Source of the DNA: Clostridia bacterium
Lineage (GTDB): Bacteria; Bacillota; Clostridia; Peptostreptococcales; Anaerovoracaceae
Length of the DNA: 63,016 nucleotides
NCBI GenBank assembly: GCA_910575405.1
Contig: CAJTER010000026.1
Span: forward strand, 1 to 63,016
Direction: 5' to 3'
Shown: positions 33,579-42,376 of the stretch, piece by piece
Position numbering within the stretch: the first letter of the stretch is position 1
Layout of the letters: the number at the start of each line of letters is the position of its first letter
Made by a program: the position numbers and the translations under genes
The notes under the pieces: model-generated
Told to the model about the DNA's origin: nothing
Seen by the model: the letters and a program-made list of their open reading frames with translations, nothing else
The model's database searches: none

Positions 33579-34334
33579 TCAGAGCATTGTAAAGACCAGT
33601 TTATCGTTTTCTTTAGCTGGTTCTGAGAGAATCTGATCCAGCTTGACCGTTCTTCCCACAATAGCCTCCAGCTTTTGGTTCAGCTCCTTTGTTGAGGCTT
33701 TATAAAAACATAGCCTAAGCTGCTGGGCAATGCTGCACCCTGCCGGGCTGGCAAGAGCTCTCTGTTCCAGGGGCGTTAATGTGCCATAGGCGATAATATC
33801 AATGGAAGAGTCATGGATGAACACGGCCACATCGCGCGGTCCTTTTCCCGCCCTCTGCTTTAAAAACAGGGCCATTTCCTTTTTGATGGCAGCTTCGTAC
33901 CTTCGCTTTTCGTCCCCTTCCCCGATAAGCGGCTCTTTTCGCTCCCGCCTTAAATCCTTTGCCAGCTTTAAAAGCGCCTGATCCAGCGCAGGCAGATTGA
34001 CAGGCTTTACTACATATTTGGCAATCCCCAGATCAACCGCATTTAAGACTACCTCCGTCTCTCCTACAGAGGAAATGATAATAAACCGACAGTCCGGATC
34101 CTCTTTGCGCATTTTTTTCAGCATCGCCATTCCATTCATCTGCGGCATGAGCAGATCTGCGATAACCAGATCCGGCTGCTGCTGCGAGAAGATCTCCAGC
34201 CCCTGCTTTCCGTCCGCGGCAGTCAAGAGCTTTCCTACCCTGCGCTTTAAAAAGGCGCTCAGCTCTCTTCTCGCCTCCGGATCATCCTCCACATAGAGCG
34301 CTTTCAGCTGTGCCAGATAAGCTTTATCTTCCAT
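33579..34334 (-). CDS. response regulator with C-terminal MpsC-like (DUF2294) domain
   Basis: A 251-residue protein. Residues 1-130 form a CheY-type receiver: acidic pair EDD near residue 16, phospho-acceptor Asp in VIADLLMPQMNG, Thr/Ser in IIISS, and Lys in YVVKPVN. No DNA-binding domain follows. Instead residues 145-250 look like the MpsC/DUF2294 domain: AGKGPRDVAVFIHDSSI, YGTLTPLEQRAL, then LEAIVGRTV. The output may therefore be protein-protein signalling linked to ion or membrane-potential physiology rather than direct transcription. It starts 22 bases after the histidine kinase stop, so they form one pair. AGAGGAAAG precedes the ATG. Confidence 0.8.
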   Translation of the reverse strand: MEDKAYLAQLKALYVEDDPEARRELSAFLKRRVGKLLTAADGKQGLEIFSQQQPDLVIADLLMPQMNGMAMLKKMRKEDPDCRFIIISSVGETEVVLNAVDLGIAKYVVKPVNLPALDQALLKLAKDLRRERKEPLIGEGDEKRRYEAAIKKEMALFLKQRAGKGPRDVAVFIHDSSIDIIAYGTLTPLEQRALASPAGCSIAQQLRLCFYKASTKELNQKLEAIVGRTVKLDQILSEPAKENDKLVFTML

Positions 34335-34355
34335 TTTTACTTTCCTCTCTGCTTT

Positions 34356-36239
34356 CTACTCCTGTTCCCTGAAATGTCTCCGCACTCTGATTCTACACAT
34401 TACGCCCTGCCCTTCATTATAAAGCTCAATGGATCCCCCCATGGATTTTTCCACCAGGCTCTTTGAGATTGCAAGCCCCAGGCCGCTGCCTCCCCTTCTG
34501 TCCTTTGTCGTAACATAGGGTGAAAAGACCTGCCCCTGTATTTCTTCTGAAATAGGGCTTCCGCTGTTAAAGACCGCAATTTCAATGATGGACTTTGGAT
34601 TCCGTGGATCACCGATACTAGTGCTATTGATACATAGCCTACGGCTTTTGGCTTCGCTTTCTTCCATCGCATCAATGGCGTTGTTTATCACATTCAGGAG
34701 GATATGATAAAGGGCGTTTTTGTAGCCGTGAACCGTATATTCCGCTCTACAGTCGATCTCTGTATGAATTCCATTAATGGAAATCCGATCCTCCAGCAGC
34801 TCAAGTACCGAGTAAAGCACCTGAGCAACGGAAAAGTCCTCCGGCTCCCGATCAGGCATCAAATAGCTGCGGAAATCATTGATAGTAACGGACATGGAAT
34901 CAATAATTTCTTCAGAACGCCTTATAGTTCTGTCCAGTTCCTCTTCGGTCAGCTCGCCATACTGCCTGGCATCTCTCAGATTTCCTAAAAGGATACTGAG
35001 CTTATTAAGGGGCTGCTTCCACTGGTGGGTGATGCCAGAAATCATTTCTCCCGCCTGGGCCAGCCTGGACTGATGGGCGATAAGAAGATCCTTTTCCCGC
35101 TGTTTTCGCAGCTGTCTTCGCACCAGACTTTCGATGTCTTCATCCGTGCGAAGTTTCTCCTGCTCATCCCTATCTACTTTTCCTTCCAGATCCATCAGCT
35201 TCAGCAGCTCTTCCGCCTTTTTGATGGGACTTGCAAAGCGGTTGAGGGCAAAGTAAGAGGCCGCAATGGTCAGAACCGCCAGGATCAGGGAAAGAAGCAG
35301 GATCAGACTTCGAATCAGATTGATCTGCTCAAAGAGCTGCGTCTCCTCATTGACTACTGCCAGAATCCACCGGTTGTTCAGCTGTCCATAGCTCACCACA
35401 TAATGGCGTCCTTCGCAGTCCGTATGTATAAGGCCGCTATGTTGGTTTGACATCCTTTTGCAGGAGGAACTCCAGAGCTTTTCCGCATTTACCTTGCCGC
35501 TATTTTGCGATTTCACAATGGGAAGGTTTTTTTCGTTGAGCAAAAATACCATTCCGCCCGGCTCGACCTCCATATTGCTGATCATGTCCGTCGTATGCTC
35601 TGTAAAAATATCTGCTCCTAAAACGCCGATAAAAACACCCTCTACATAAACGGATTTCGAATAGGTGAAGACTTCTTTATCCTGATCTGGATCATACCCC
35701 GGATCAGTCCAGAGTCCTTCCATCGGTCTTTCCGCTGAACGGAAATAGTACTGCATATGGGAAGCATCCAGGTATGAGAAGGCTTCCAGATAGATCTCGT
35801 TTTCTCTGGCATCCGTATAGACCGGCCGGCCATCTTCATCCAGAGAATACCAAATCTCATAAACGCCATCATAGCCGGATAAATCCGGGTTAAAGGTCAT
35901 ATACAATCCTGCCGCGTCTTCCACATCTATGAGTGCTGTTTTGATAACAGGGGAAAGCTCTTTCATAAAAGTCCTCATATAGGAATTATCTTTTTTGTAA
36001 GCCTTTATATCAAAGCTTTCCAATATATCGGCAGCCAGAGCATCCACCGTTCCCTCTGCATTTTCGAAGCACATACTGATTTGGTTGGCACATTTTTCTG
36101 CCTGATAGCGGCACTTTTCTTCTGTTTCCGCCTTCAGTGCATTGGCTGACCAGCGTATGCTGACAATTGCAAAGGCCGTAAACATGATGACAGCACATAT
36201 GGCCAGAATCAGCATAGTTTTGATTATCATTGGTTTCAT
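34356..36239 (-). CDS. sensor histidine kinase with extracellular Cache domain
   Basis: A 627-residue membrane kinase. TM1 is at residues 5-28, then a large extracellular dCache-like sensor (about 30-290, with WTDPGYDPDQDKEVFTYSKS and VLGADIFTEH), TM2 near 300-325 and a linker. The HisKA phospho-His is in ISGITHQWKQPLNKL. The HATPase domain ends with N-box LLNVINNAIDAME and GSGLGLAISKSLVEKSM. This kinase type often senses small organic acids or amino acids. ATG at 36239 lies only seven bases after a TATAAT-like box with no clear ribosome site, so the start is uncertain; a Met eight codons in would still keep TM1. Paired with the MpsC-type regulator. Confidence 0.88.
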   Translation of the reverse strand: MKPMIIKTMLILAICAVIMFTAFAIVSIRWSANALKAETEEKCRYQAEKCANQISMCFENAEGTVDALAADILESFDIKAYKKDNSYMRTFMKELSPVIKTALIDVEDAAGLYMTFNPDLSGYDGVYEIWYSLDEDGRPVYTDARENEIYLEAFSYLDASHMQYYFRSAERPMEGLWTDPGYDPDQDKEVFTYSKSVYVEGVFIGVLGADIFTEHTTDMISNMEVEPGGMVFLLNEKNLPIVKSQNSGKVNAEKLWSSSCKRMSNQHSGLIHTDCEGRHYVVSYGQLNNRWILAVVNEETQLFEQINLIRSLILLLSLILAVLTIAASYFALNRFASPIKKAEELLKLMDLEGKVDRDEQEKLRTDEDIESLVRRQLRKQREKDLLIAHQSRLAQAGEMISGITHQWKQPLNKLSILLGNLRDARQYGELTEEELDRTIRRSEEIIDSMSVTINDFRSYLMPDREPEDFSVAQVLYSVLELLEDRISINGIHTEIDCRAEYTVHGYKNALYHILLNVINNAIDAMEESEAKSRRLCINSTSIGDPRNPKSIIEIAVFNSGSPISEEIQGQVFSPYVTTKDRRGGSGLGLAISKSLVEKSMGGSIELYNEGQGVMCRIRVRRHFREQE

Positions 36240-36366
36240 ACTTCAATTATACTGGATTTTTTCATTCAGTAAAAGCCCCAATACAGTTCCATTTCCTGCA
36301 TCTATATTCTTTGCTTCTGTTTAAGAGAATGTACAGCTTTTATCTGTGCTACTTCTTTGTTAAATG

Positions 36367-36396
36367 CAGGTGGCGCCCCTTCTGGAGCGCCACCTG
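36367..36396. repeat. perfect hairpin downstream of lpdA
   Basis: CAGGTGGCGC (36367-36376) and GCGCCACCTG (36387-36396) pair fully around a 10-base loop, about 60 bases beyond the lpdA stop. T-rich sequence lies only on its right side, so it is not a textbook terminator for the leftward operon. It may protect the mRNA 3' end. Confidence 0.55.
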
Positions 36397-36453
36397 TTGA
36401 TTCGTTTTTTATATGTGAAAAAGTTGATTTCTTTTCAATCTTTCGATTGTTCC

Positions 36454-38190
36454 CTAAAAGTGGATTGCTCTTCCATCTACAGCATGCATTGCTTCATGCA
36501 TGATTTCGGAAACAGTCGGGTGCGGATGAATGGCCATAGCCACTTCTTCTGCCGTGCTTTCAAGCTTCATTGCTGTAACAGCCTCTGCAATCATGTCAGT
36601 AGCATGGATACAGTACATATGTACGCCTACGATTTCGCCGTATTTCGGCTCGCAGATAACCTTGATCAGACCGCGTTCTTCTCCCGCAACCTTCGCTTTT
36701 CCGTTTGCCATCAAAGGGAATTTGCCTACATTGACTTTGCCGTATTTTTCGGAAGCCTGCTTTTCGGTCAGCCCTACGCTGGCAATTTCCGGCTGAATAT
36801 AAATAGCGCTTGGAATCTTGTCATAGTCCATTTCTGCCTTTTGGCCGCAGATAGTTTCAACTGCGATAATACCTTCCATAGAGGCTGTGTGGGCAAGCAT
36901 TGCTTTTCCGTTTACGTCTCCTATGGCATAGATATTCGGTACAGAGGTTTTGAGGGTTTTGTCCGTTACAATGGCTCCCCGCTCTGTCTTGATTCCCAGC
37001 GCCTCTGTGTCGATTCCCTCAAGGCTCGGGCCGCGGCCTACAGCCATGAGTACCTGATCACATTCTACGGAGGATTCCTTGCCGTCCTTTTCAAATTTAA
37101 CAGCTTTATCCGTAATAGCCGTTACTTTGGCGCTTGTATAAAGCTTAATGCCCATATCCTGTAAATGTCCAGTTACCTGGGTTGTAATCTCTTCATCCAC
37201 CATAGGCAGAATGCGATCAAGGAATTCTACAACGGTCACCTGGACACCGATGGTTGCCAGGAAGTATGCGAATTCGATGCCAATAACGCCTCCGCCGATT
37301 ACAACCATGGACTCCGGCGCATGATCCATATCCAGCATTTCCTTGCTGGTGAGAACCTTTGCCTTTGGATCGATGTCAATGGGCAGGCTCTTTGCCTGGG
37401 AACCTGTGGCAATGATGATATTTTCCGCTGTAATTTTCTTTGCGCCCACTTCGATGGTATGGCTGTCTACCAGAGTACCTTCGCCTTTTTCAATGGCAGC
37501 CCCATTTCCTTTTATGAGGCCCTGTACGCCGCCTACCAGCTGGCTAATAACGGATTTCTTTCTTTCCTGTACCTTTGCAAGATCCAGAGCAGCGCTGCTC
37601 GTATCTACATCAATAACACCAAATTTTTCGCTCTCTTTTACTTCCTTGAGAGCTCCCGCGCTGCGCAGGAGTGCCTTTGTGGGAATGCAGCCTACGTTGA
37701 GACAGGTTCCGCCAAAGTTTTCCTTTTCGATAATCACAGTTTTCTTTCCCATCTGGGCCGCTTTGATAGCTGCCACGTATCCACCCGGGCCACCTCCGAT
37801 GACTGCGATTTCATAATCATAAGCAGAATCCGCCTTTGCCTGAGCTGCTGCAGGAGCAGCTGCCCTTTCCTCTGGTGCGGCAGTCTCTTCTGCCGGTGCG
37901 TTTCCTCCCAGCTGTGCCTGCGCGTCCGCTACCAGAGCGTCGATATTCTCATCCGCGCTTCCAACAATGGCGATGGGAAGAGTTACTGGAATCGTATCTC
38001 CCGCGTTAATAAAGAGCTTTCTTACGATTCCATCGCCTGTAGCTTCAATGTCCATGTTGGTCTTGTCAGTTTCAACGGAAAAAAGAGGTTCTCCCTTTGC
38101 TACTGCATCGCCTTCGTTTTTATACCATTCAACGAGTTTTCCTTCGTTCATATTAAATCCCAGTTTGGGCATGATGATTACTTCTGCCAT
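36454..38190 (-). CDS. lpdA: dihydrolipoyl dehydrogenase (E3) with N-terminal lipoyl domain
   Basis: A 578-residue FAD enzyme that reoxidises dihydrolipoyl groups with NAD+. Residues 1-80 are a lipoyl domain (FSVETDKTNMDIEA), then an Ala/Glu/Pro-rich linker, then the E3 body with FAD motif VIGGGPGGYVAA, redox disulfide GGTCLNVGCIPTK, and the C-terminal His-Glu active site (HPHPTVSE). ATG at 38190 has GGAGG ahead; a frame running up to 38274 passes through the hairpin and is not coding. Lipoyl-bearing E3 subunits are typical of acetoin and some pyruvate dehydrogenase complexes. Last gene of the E1-E2-E3 operon. Confidence 0.92.
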   Translation of the reverse strand: MAEVIIMPKLGFNMNEGKLVEWYKNEGDAVAKGEPLFSVETDKTNMDIEATGDGIVRKLFINAGDTIPVTLPIAIVGSADENIDALVADAQAQLGGNAPAEETAAPEERAAAPAAAQAKADSAYDYEIAVIGGGPGGYVAAIKAAQMGKKTVIIEKENFGGTCLNVGCIPTKALLRSAGALKEVKESEKFGVIDVDTSSAALDLAKVQERKKSVISQLVGGVQGLIKGNGAAIEKGEGTLVDSHTIEVGAKKITAENIIIATGSQAKSLPIDIDPKAKVLTSKEMLDMDHAPESMVVIGGGVIGIEFAYFLATIGVQVTVVEFLDRILPMVDEEITTQVTGHLQDMGIKLYTSAKVTAITDKAVKFEKDGKESSVECDQVLMAVGRGPSLEGIDTEALGIKTERGAIVTDKTLKTSVPNIYAIGDVNGKAMLAHTASMEGIIAVETICGQKAEMDYDKIPSAIYIQPEIASVGLTEKQASEKYGKVNVGKFPLMANGKAKVAGEERGLIKVICEPKYGEIVGVHMYCIHATDMIAEAVTAMKLESTAEEVAMAIHPHPTVSEIMHEAMHAVDGRAIHF

Positions 38191-38205
38191 AATTTCCTCC
38201 TGTAC

Positions 38206-38241
38206 ATCCGGCAAAACGCACTGCTGCGCGTTTTGCCGGAT
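38206..38241 (-). repeat. long perfect hairpin in the E2-E3 intergenic region
   Basis: ATCCGGCAAAACGC and its complement GCGTTTTGCCGGAT pair across 14 bases, ending just upstream of the lpdA ribosome site. No T run follows, so it is more likely an RNA processing or stability element than a terminator. The rest of the 294-base gap holds a second GC-rich stem near 38400-38455 and no gene. Confidence 0.7.
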
Positions 38242-38484
38242 ATTTTGTAATACAATCAAGCTTATAAATATCATTCTGTCGTAAATTTATTTGTTACATT
38301 ATGTTAAGAGAATTGTATCGTTTCATTTTATTTACATATTAAAGAGGAGATATCAATATATTTATAAGCTTGATTTTTCCGATAGTTGTTCCTACTATAG
38401 CTTTGCTTCCGGCCCCGGGTCTCTTACCGGCAGGACCGGCCGCTGCTTCGCGTTCTTTTATTATGCCAATACAATGCTAACACA

Positions 38485-39900
38485 TTATACCAACAGGCTG
38501 ATTGGGTTTTCCAGCAGGTTTTTGATTTCTGTTACAAACTGCGCTGCTAAAAGTCCGTCAATGAGTCTGTGGTCTACAGATACCTGGATGTTCATCATCG
38601 GTTTAATGGCAATTTCCTGGCTTCCGTCTGCCGCTGTTACGACAACCGGTTCATCCTTTGTTGAGCTGATGGACAGGATGCCCACTTCCGGTGGATTGAT
38701 GATCGCGGTAAAGTTTTCAATACCGAACATTCCCAGGTTGGAAATGGTGAAGGTTCCGCCTGTATATTCGCTGATGGCCAGCTTTCCGGCTCTCGCTTTT
38801 TCAAACAGCGGTGAGGAAGCCTTTGAAAGCTCGACTACGCTCATATTCTGAGAGTCCTTGATGTTGGGAACAATGAGCCCTGTCGGGGACGCAACCGCAA
38901 TTCCCAAGTTTACACTCTTGTATTTTACAATGGTATCTCCTACCAGAGAAGAATTCATTTCCGGATACTTCTGCAAAGCGATAATGGTTGCTCTTGCTAT
39001 GTAGTCGGTTACAGAAGTCTTCTTGTCCTGCGCTCCGTTTACCTGCTTTCTCACTTCCAGCAGCTTTTCCAGGTTTACTTTTTGTGTAAAGTACAGGTGC
39101 GGCGCTGTAAATTTGCTTTCCGACAGACGATCTCCGATTACCTTGCGGACTCCTGCATATGGTACTTCCTCCAGGATTTCCTTGCCGTCCGGTGAGAATT
39201 TCGCTTCTCCTGTTTCCGGAGCTTCTTCCGCAGCCTTTTCTGCTGCGGCCTTCTTTTCCGAAACAGCCTTCTCCACATCTGCCTTCATGATCTTGCTGTT
39301 TACACCAGTTCCTGTAATTGTGCTGAGATCGATTCCTTCTGCTGCGGCCATAGCCTGCGCTACTGGCGTTGCCTTTACCTTATTGGAAGCAAGGTAATCT
39401 AAAATATCCTGTTCGCAGATTCCTCCCTGCCAGCCGGTTCCCACAAGTTCGATGCCTTCTAAGGACAGATCGTTTTCTGCAGCAACTCTTCTGGCTCTCG
39501 GTGTAATCTTCAGCATGCCGCCTGCTGCCGCAGGCTTTGCTTCCGCCTTTTCTTCCTTTTCGGGTGCGGCTTCTTCTTTTGCTTCCTCACTTGCAGTAGG
39601 GGCAGCTCCGCCGCCTTGCAGCCGCTCCATAGCGTCTGCCACTACAGCACTTACGTCTTCATCAGCACCTCCTACTACTGCAATTGGAAGTGTTACCGGA
39701 ATCTCGTCGCCTGCGCTGATAAAGAGTTTTTTTACAACTCCATCTCCTGTAGCTTCGATATCCATATTTGTTTTATCGGTTTCAACAGAGAAAAGGGGTT
39801 CGCCTTTTGCTACTGTGTCGCCTTCATTTTTATACCATTCTACCAGTTTACCAGTATTCATATTGAATCCCAGCTTTGGCATGATGATTACTTCTGCCAT
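38485..39900 (-). CDS. dihydrolipoamide acyltransferase (E2) of a 2-oxoacid/acetoin dehydrogenase complex
   Basis: A 471-residue E2 core. Order: lipoyl domain (1-80, Lys in VETDKTNMDIEA), Ala/Glu/Pro linker, a peripheral-subunit-binding domain (ITPRARRVAAENDLSLE) and a second similar motif (TPVAQAMAAAEGIDLSTITG). The catalytic domain has the active site DHRLIDGLLAAQF near the C-terminus. It transfers the acyl group from lipoamide to CoA. Its lipoyl domain is nearly identical to that of E3. Acyl specificity (acetyl, acetoin-derived or branched) is not clear. GAGGAGAGG precedes the ATG, 18 bases after the E1-beta stop. Confidence 0.92.
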   Translation of the reverse strand: MAEVIIMPKLGFNMNTGKLVEWYKNEGDTVAKGEPLFSVETDKTNMDIEATGDGVVKKLFISAGDEIPVTLPIAVVGGADEDVSAVVADAMERLQGGGAAPTASEEAKEEAAPEKEEKAEAKPAAAGGMLKITPRARRVAAENDLSLEGIELVGTGWQGGICEQDILDYLASNKVKATPVAQAMAAAEGIDLSTITGTGVNSKIMKADVEKAVSEKKAAAEKAAEEAPETGEAKFSPDGKEILEEVPYAGVRKVIGDRLSESKFTAPHLYFTQKVNLEKLLEVRKQVNGAQDKKTSVTDYIARATIIALQKYPEMNSSLVGDTIVKYKSVNLGIAVASPTGLIVPNIKDSQNMSVVELSKASSPLFEKARAGKLAISEYTGGTFTISNLGMFGIENFTAIINPPEVGILSISSTKDEPVVVTAADGSQEIAIKPMMNIQVSVDHRLIDGLLAAQFVTEIKNLLENPISLLV

Positions 39901-39918
39901 ATTTCCCTCTCCTCTCTA

Positions 39919-40893
39919 TTATTTAAAATAGGTCTTTACCTTATCGTATACTTTATCTGCAGACGGGATCAGCGGGAACTCCAGCGCAGGGCTGAATGGA
40001 AGCGGTACATTCGGATTTGCGACTCTGCCGCATGGAGCATCCAGATAATAGAATATATCATCTGCAACAGCTGCCGCGATTTCCGCTCCGATTCCGCACC
40101 GTTCATGCGCTTCGTCTGCTACAATGAGCTTTCCTGTCTTTTTTACGGATTCAATAATGGTTTCCGTGTCAAGAGGTACGATAGTGCGCAGGTCGATAAT
40201 TTCGCATTCAATGCCTTCCTTTGCCAGCTTTTCGGCTGCTTCCTCGGACTTCATTACCATGGAAGAGGTTGCTGCGATGGTAATGTCCTTTCCTTCTCTG
40301 GCGATTCTTGCTTTTCCAAATGGGATCGGCTCTACATCATCGTCGATCTGATATTTTTTGTTGTATTCCATCTTGTGCTCTAAGAACAGTACCGGATCGT
40401 CATCCCGGATAGCGGTCTTTAAAAGACCCTTTGCTTCGCGTGCTGTGGAAGGAACTACGATCTTGGTTCCTGGGAACTGAGCTACCATGGCCTGCATAGA
40501 CTGGGAATGCTGAGCTGCGGAGGATCTACCCGCTCCGATGGGGCAGCGGATGGTCATCGGTACGTTGGCCTGTCCGCCGGACATGTAGCGGATCTTCGCC
40601 ATCTGATTGATAACCTGGTCTGCCGCTACCAACAGGAAGTCTGAGAACATCAGCTCAATGACCGGACGAAGGCCGGTCAGGGCCATACCAACGCCCATAC
40701 CTACGAAGCCCTGCTCGGAAATCGGCGTATCCTTTACTCTCAGGTCGCCGTATTTTTCCAGAAGACCTACGGTACACTTAAAGTTTCCGCCGATAAATCC
40801 AATATCTTCTCCCAGCATTACGATGTTGTCATCCCGCTCCATCTCTTCATCGAGCGCTTCGCAAATTGCCTGTGCATATGTTATTTCTTTCAT
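39919..40893 (-). CDS. thiamine-dependent dehydrogenase E1 component, beta subunit
   Basis: A 324-residue transketolase-type subunit: LGEDIGFIGGNFKCT, the conserved DTPISEQGFVGMGVGMA with the TPP-contacting Glu, RCPIGAGRSSAAQHSQS, and a C-terminal half with VADEAHERCGIGAEIAA. It closely resembles AcoB and PdhB; the AQHSQS segment is common in both. It forms an alpha2-beta2 tetramer with the product of the gene upstream. Forms one operon with E1-alpha, E2 and E3. GGAAGG precedes the ATG. Confidence 0.92.
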   Translation of the reverse strand: MKEITYAQAICEALDEEMERDDNIVMLGEDIGFIGGNFKCTVGLLEKYGDLRVKDTPISEQGFVGMGVGMALTGLRPVIELMFSDFLLVAADQVINQMAKIRYMSGGQANVPMTIRCPIGAGRSSAAQHSQSMQAMVAQFPGTKIVVPSTAREAKGLLKTAIRDDDPVLFLEHKMEYNKKYQIDDDVEPIPFGKARIAREGKDITIAATSSMVMKSEEAAEKLAKEGIECEIIDLRTIVPLDTETIIESVKKTGKLIVADEAHERCGIGAEIAAAVADDIFYYLDAPCGRVANPNVPLPFSPALEFPLIPSADKVYDKVKTYFK

Positions 40894-40964
40894 TGATTTT
40901 ACCTTCCTTTTATTTAAACATTCTGATCATCTGTAAGTCATTTATAAGCGGTTTTCCAAAGGGG

Positions 40965-41954
40965 TTACAGCGTTCCTTCCTGGAATACGTCTGTAAACGC
41001 CTCGGAGGCATCCGGATACGGGCTGTCTGCCGCAAATTTAACGGCTGCCTGAATCTCGGCTTCTACTTTTTCTTCCAGCTGCTTGATTTCATCCTCTGTT
41101 ACTTTCCCTGCTTCAATAATTTCTTTTCTAAAATTTGTAACCGGGCATTTTGCCATCCAGTCTTCTTTTTCCGTTTCGCTCCTTCTCTTTCTGTAAGTGG
41201 CCGGGTCTCCTACGTGATGTCCCTGCCATCTGTAAGTCTTGCATTCGATGATAGTCGGACCCTTGCCTTCTCTAGCGCGCTTTACTGCTTTTTTCGCTGC
41301 CTCATATACAGCTGTTACATCCATGCCGTCTACGACAACTCCCGGGATATCATATCCCTTTGCTCTTACGGCCAGATCCGGTGTATTGGTTACATCGCGG
41401 ATATCAACGGAAATCCCGTACAGATTGTTTTCAATTACATAAATGCAGGGCAGATCCCATGCAGCCGCCATATTGACGCTTTCATGGAATGTTCCTTCAT
41501 TTGTAGCAGAATCACCCATAAAGGATACCGCAACCTGATCCGTACCTTTGTACTTGATGGTATAAGCCGCACCAGTTGCAATTGGAATTTCTCCTCCTAC
41601 AATACCGTTGGCTCCCAAGATTCCCTTGTCCATTGCCATGATGTGCATGGAGCCGCCCTTTCCATTGGAGTAGCCGGTTTCTTTTCCCAAAATTTCGGCC
41701 ATCATGCGGTCAATTTCTGCTCCTCTTGCTACCAGATGTCCGTGGCCTCTGTGGGTGCTGCCGATGTAATCATCTTCTTTTAAAGCTGCACATACACCGG
41801 TTGCTACTGCTTCTTCTCCCATATACAGATGTGCAAGCCCTGCCATCATGCCCTTTTTGTAGAATTCAAAGGTCTCTTCTTCAAACCTTCTCATTTTAAA
41901 CATGGTTTCATAAAAATCAGTCAGCTGCTCTTTGCTATAATCCTTTACTTTCAT
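40965..41954 (-). CDS. thiamine-dependent dehydrogenase E1 component, alpha subunit (AcoA/PdhA-like)
   Basis: A 329-residue subunit that decarboxylates or cleaves the substrate on TPP. The TPP/Mg motif GDSATNEGTFHESVN...ENN and the phosphorylation-loop region YRWQGHHVGDPATYRKR are intact. HLYMGEEAVATGVCAAL is typical of the AcoA branch, but PdhA and BkdA cannot be excluded. First gene of the operon, with AGGAGG before the ATG and a near-perfect -24/-12 promoter about 90 bases upstream. Sigma-54 control is characteristic of acetoin dehydrogenase operons. Confidence 0.9.
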   Translation of the reverse strand: MKVKDYSKEQLTDFYETMFKMRRFEEETFEFYKKGMMAGLAHLYMGEEAVATGVCAALKEDDYIGSTHRGHGHLVARGAEIDRMMAEILGKETGYSNGKGGSMHIMAMDKGILGANGIVGGEIPIATGAAYTIKYKGTDQVAVSFMGDSATNEGTFHESVNMAAAWDLPCIYVIENNLYGISVDIRDVTNTPDLAVRAKGYDIPGVVVDGMDVTAVYEAAKKAVKRAREGKGPTIIECKTYRWQGHHVGDPATYRKRRSETEKEDWMAKCPVTNFRKEIIEAGKVTEDEIKQLEEKVEAEIQAAVKFAADSPYPDASEAFTDVFQEGTL

Positions 41955-42044
41955 TCGTAACCTCCTGTGTCCTCCACATTTTCATTTCTTTTTTCTCAGA
42001 GAATCTGTCACATGTGTGTCATGTTTTATTTGTCTATATATAAA

Positions 42045-42059
42045 GCAACCAACGTGCCA
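42045..42059 (-). promoter_or_regulatory. sigma-54 promoter of the E1-E2-E3 operon
   Basis: Minus strand TGGCAC-GTTGG-TTGC followed by T (42059 to 42045), a match to the full consensus. Start near 42033, leader about 80 bases. Confidence 0.9.
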
Positions 42060-42065
42060 AAATTA

Positions 42066-42090
42066 ATGACAAAGCAAGTTTTTTTGTCAT
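42066..42090. promoter_or_regulatory. inverted repeat next to the -24 box
   Basis: ATGACAAA (42066-42073) and TTTGTCAT (42083-42090), eight-base arms, seven bases upstream of the -24 element. Likely a regulator contact using the ATGACA/TGTCAT word. Confidence 0.45.
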
Positions 42091-42115
42091 GTTTTTTGTG
42101 TTATATCGAGAGTTT

Positions 42116-42129
42116 ATTGAAATTTCAAT
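42116..42129. promoter_or_regulatory. ATTGAAATTTCAAT palindrome
   Basis: A perfect 14-base palindrome 57 bases upstream of the -24 box. The same 12-base core is found 55 bases upstream of the sigma-54 promoter at 48614, and a one-mismatch copy lies upstream of the promoter at 46500. IHF-like or activator binding are both possible. Confidence 0.6.
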
Positions 42130-42224
42130 GAGTTTATAAATTATTTCTTTCCTACACCCGGAAAACTCGTCTGGATTTTTCCGGCCTTCCCCTCTTTTGC
42201 CCGTGAATACAGTATGTACAGCGT

Positions 42225-42300
42225 CTGACATGGCAAATCATTTTATGTCACAATGACATTATAGGGCAATTTGTCATATGCAGGGACCGTGCGCAGCAGG
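42225..42300. promoter_or_regulatory. three-site array upstream of the E1-E2-E3 promoter, copied at 48787
   Basis: CTGACATGGCA (42225-42235), TGTCACAATGACA (42246-42258), TGTCATATGCA (42272-42282) and GCGCAGCAGG (42291-42300). The same four words in the same order and almost the same spacing recur at 48787-48861. With the promoter, the palindrome and the hairpin at 42377 this accounts for most of the 554-base gap 41955-42508. Confidence 0.6.
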
Positions 42301-42376
42301 AAGCTGGGAGGATCAAATCTATCATGTGAACTTCTGTTTTCTTCGGAAGCTCCGCCGCTATTACAGCTATTACATT

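Noticed and set aside
36364-38284. Long open frames on the plus strand opposite lpdA
   Set aside because: They are shadows of a well-conserved dehydrogenase on the other strand and show no ribosome sites or family motifs.
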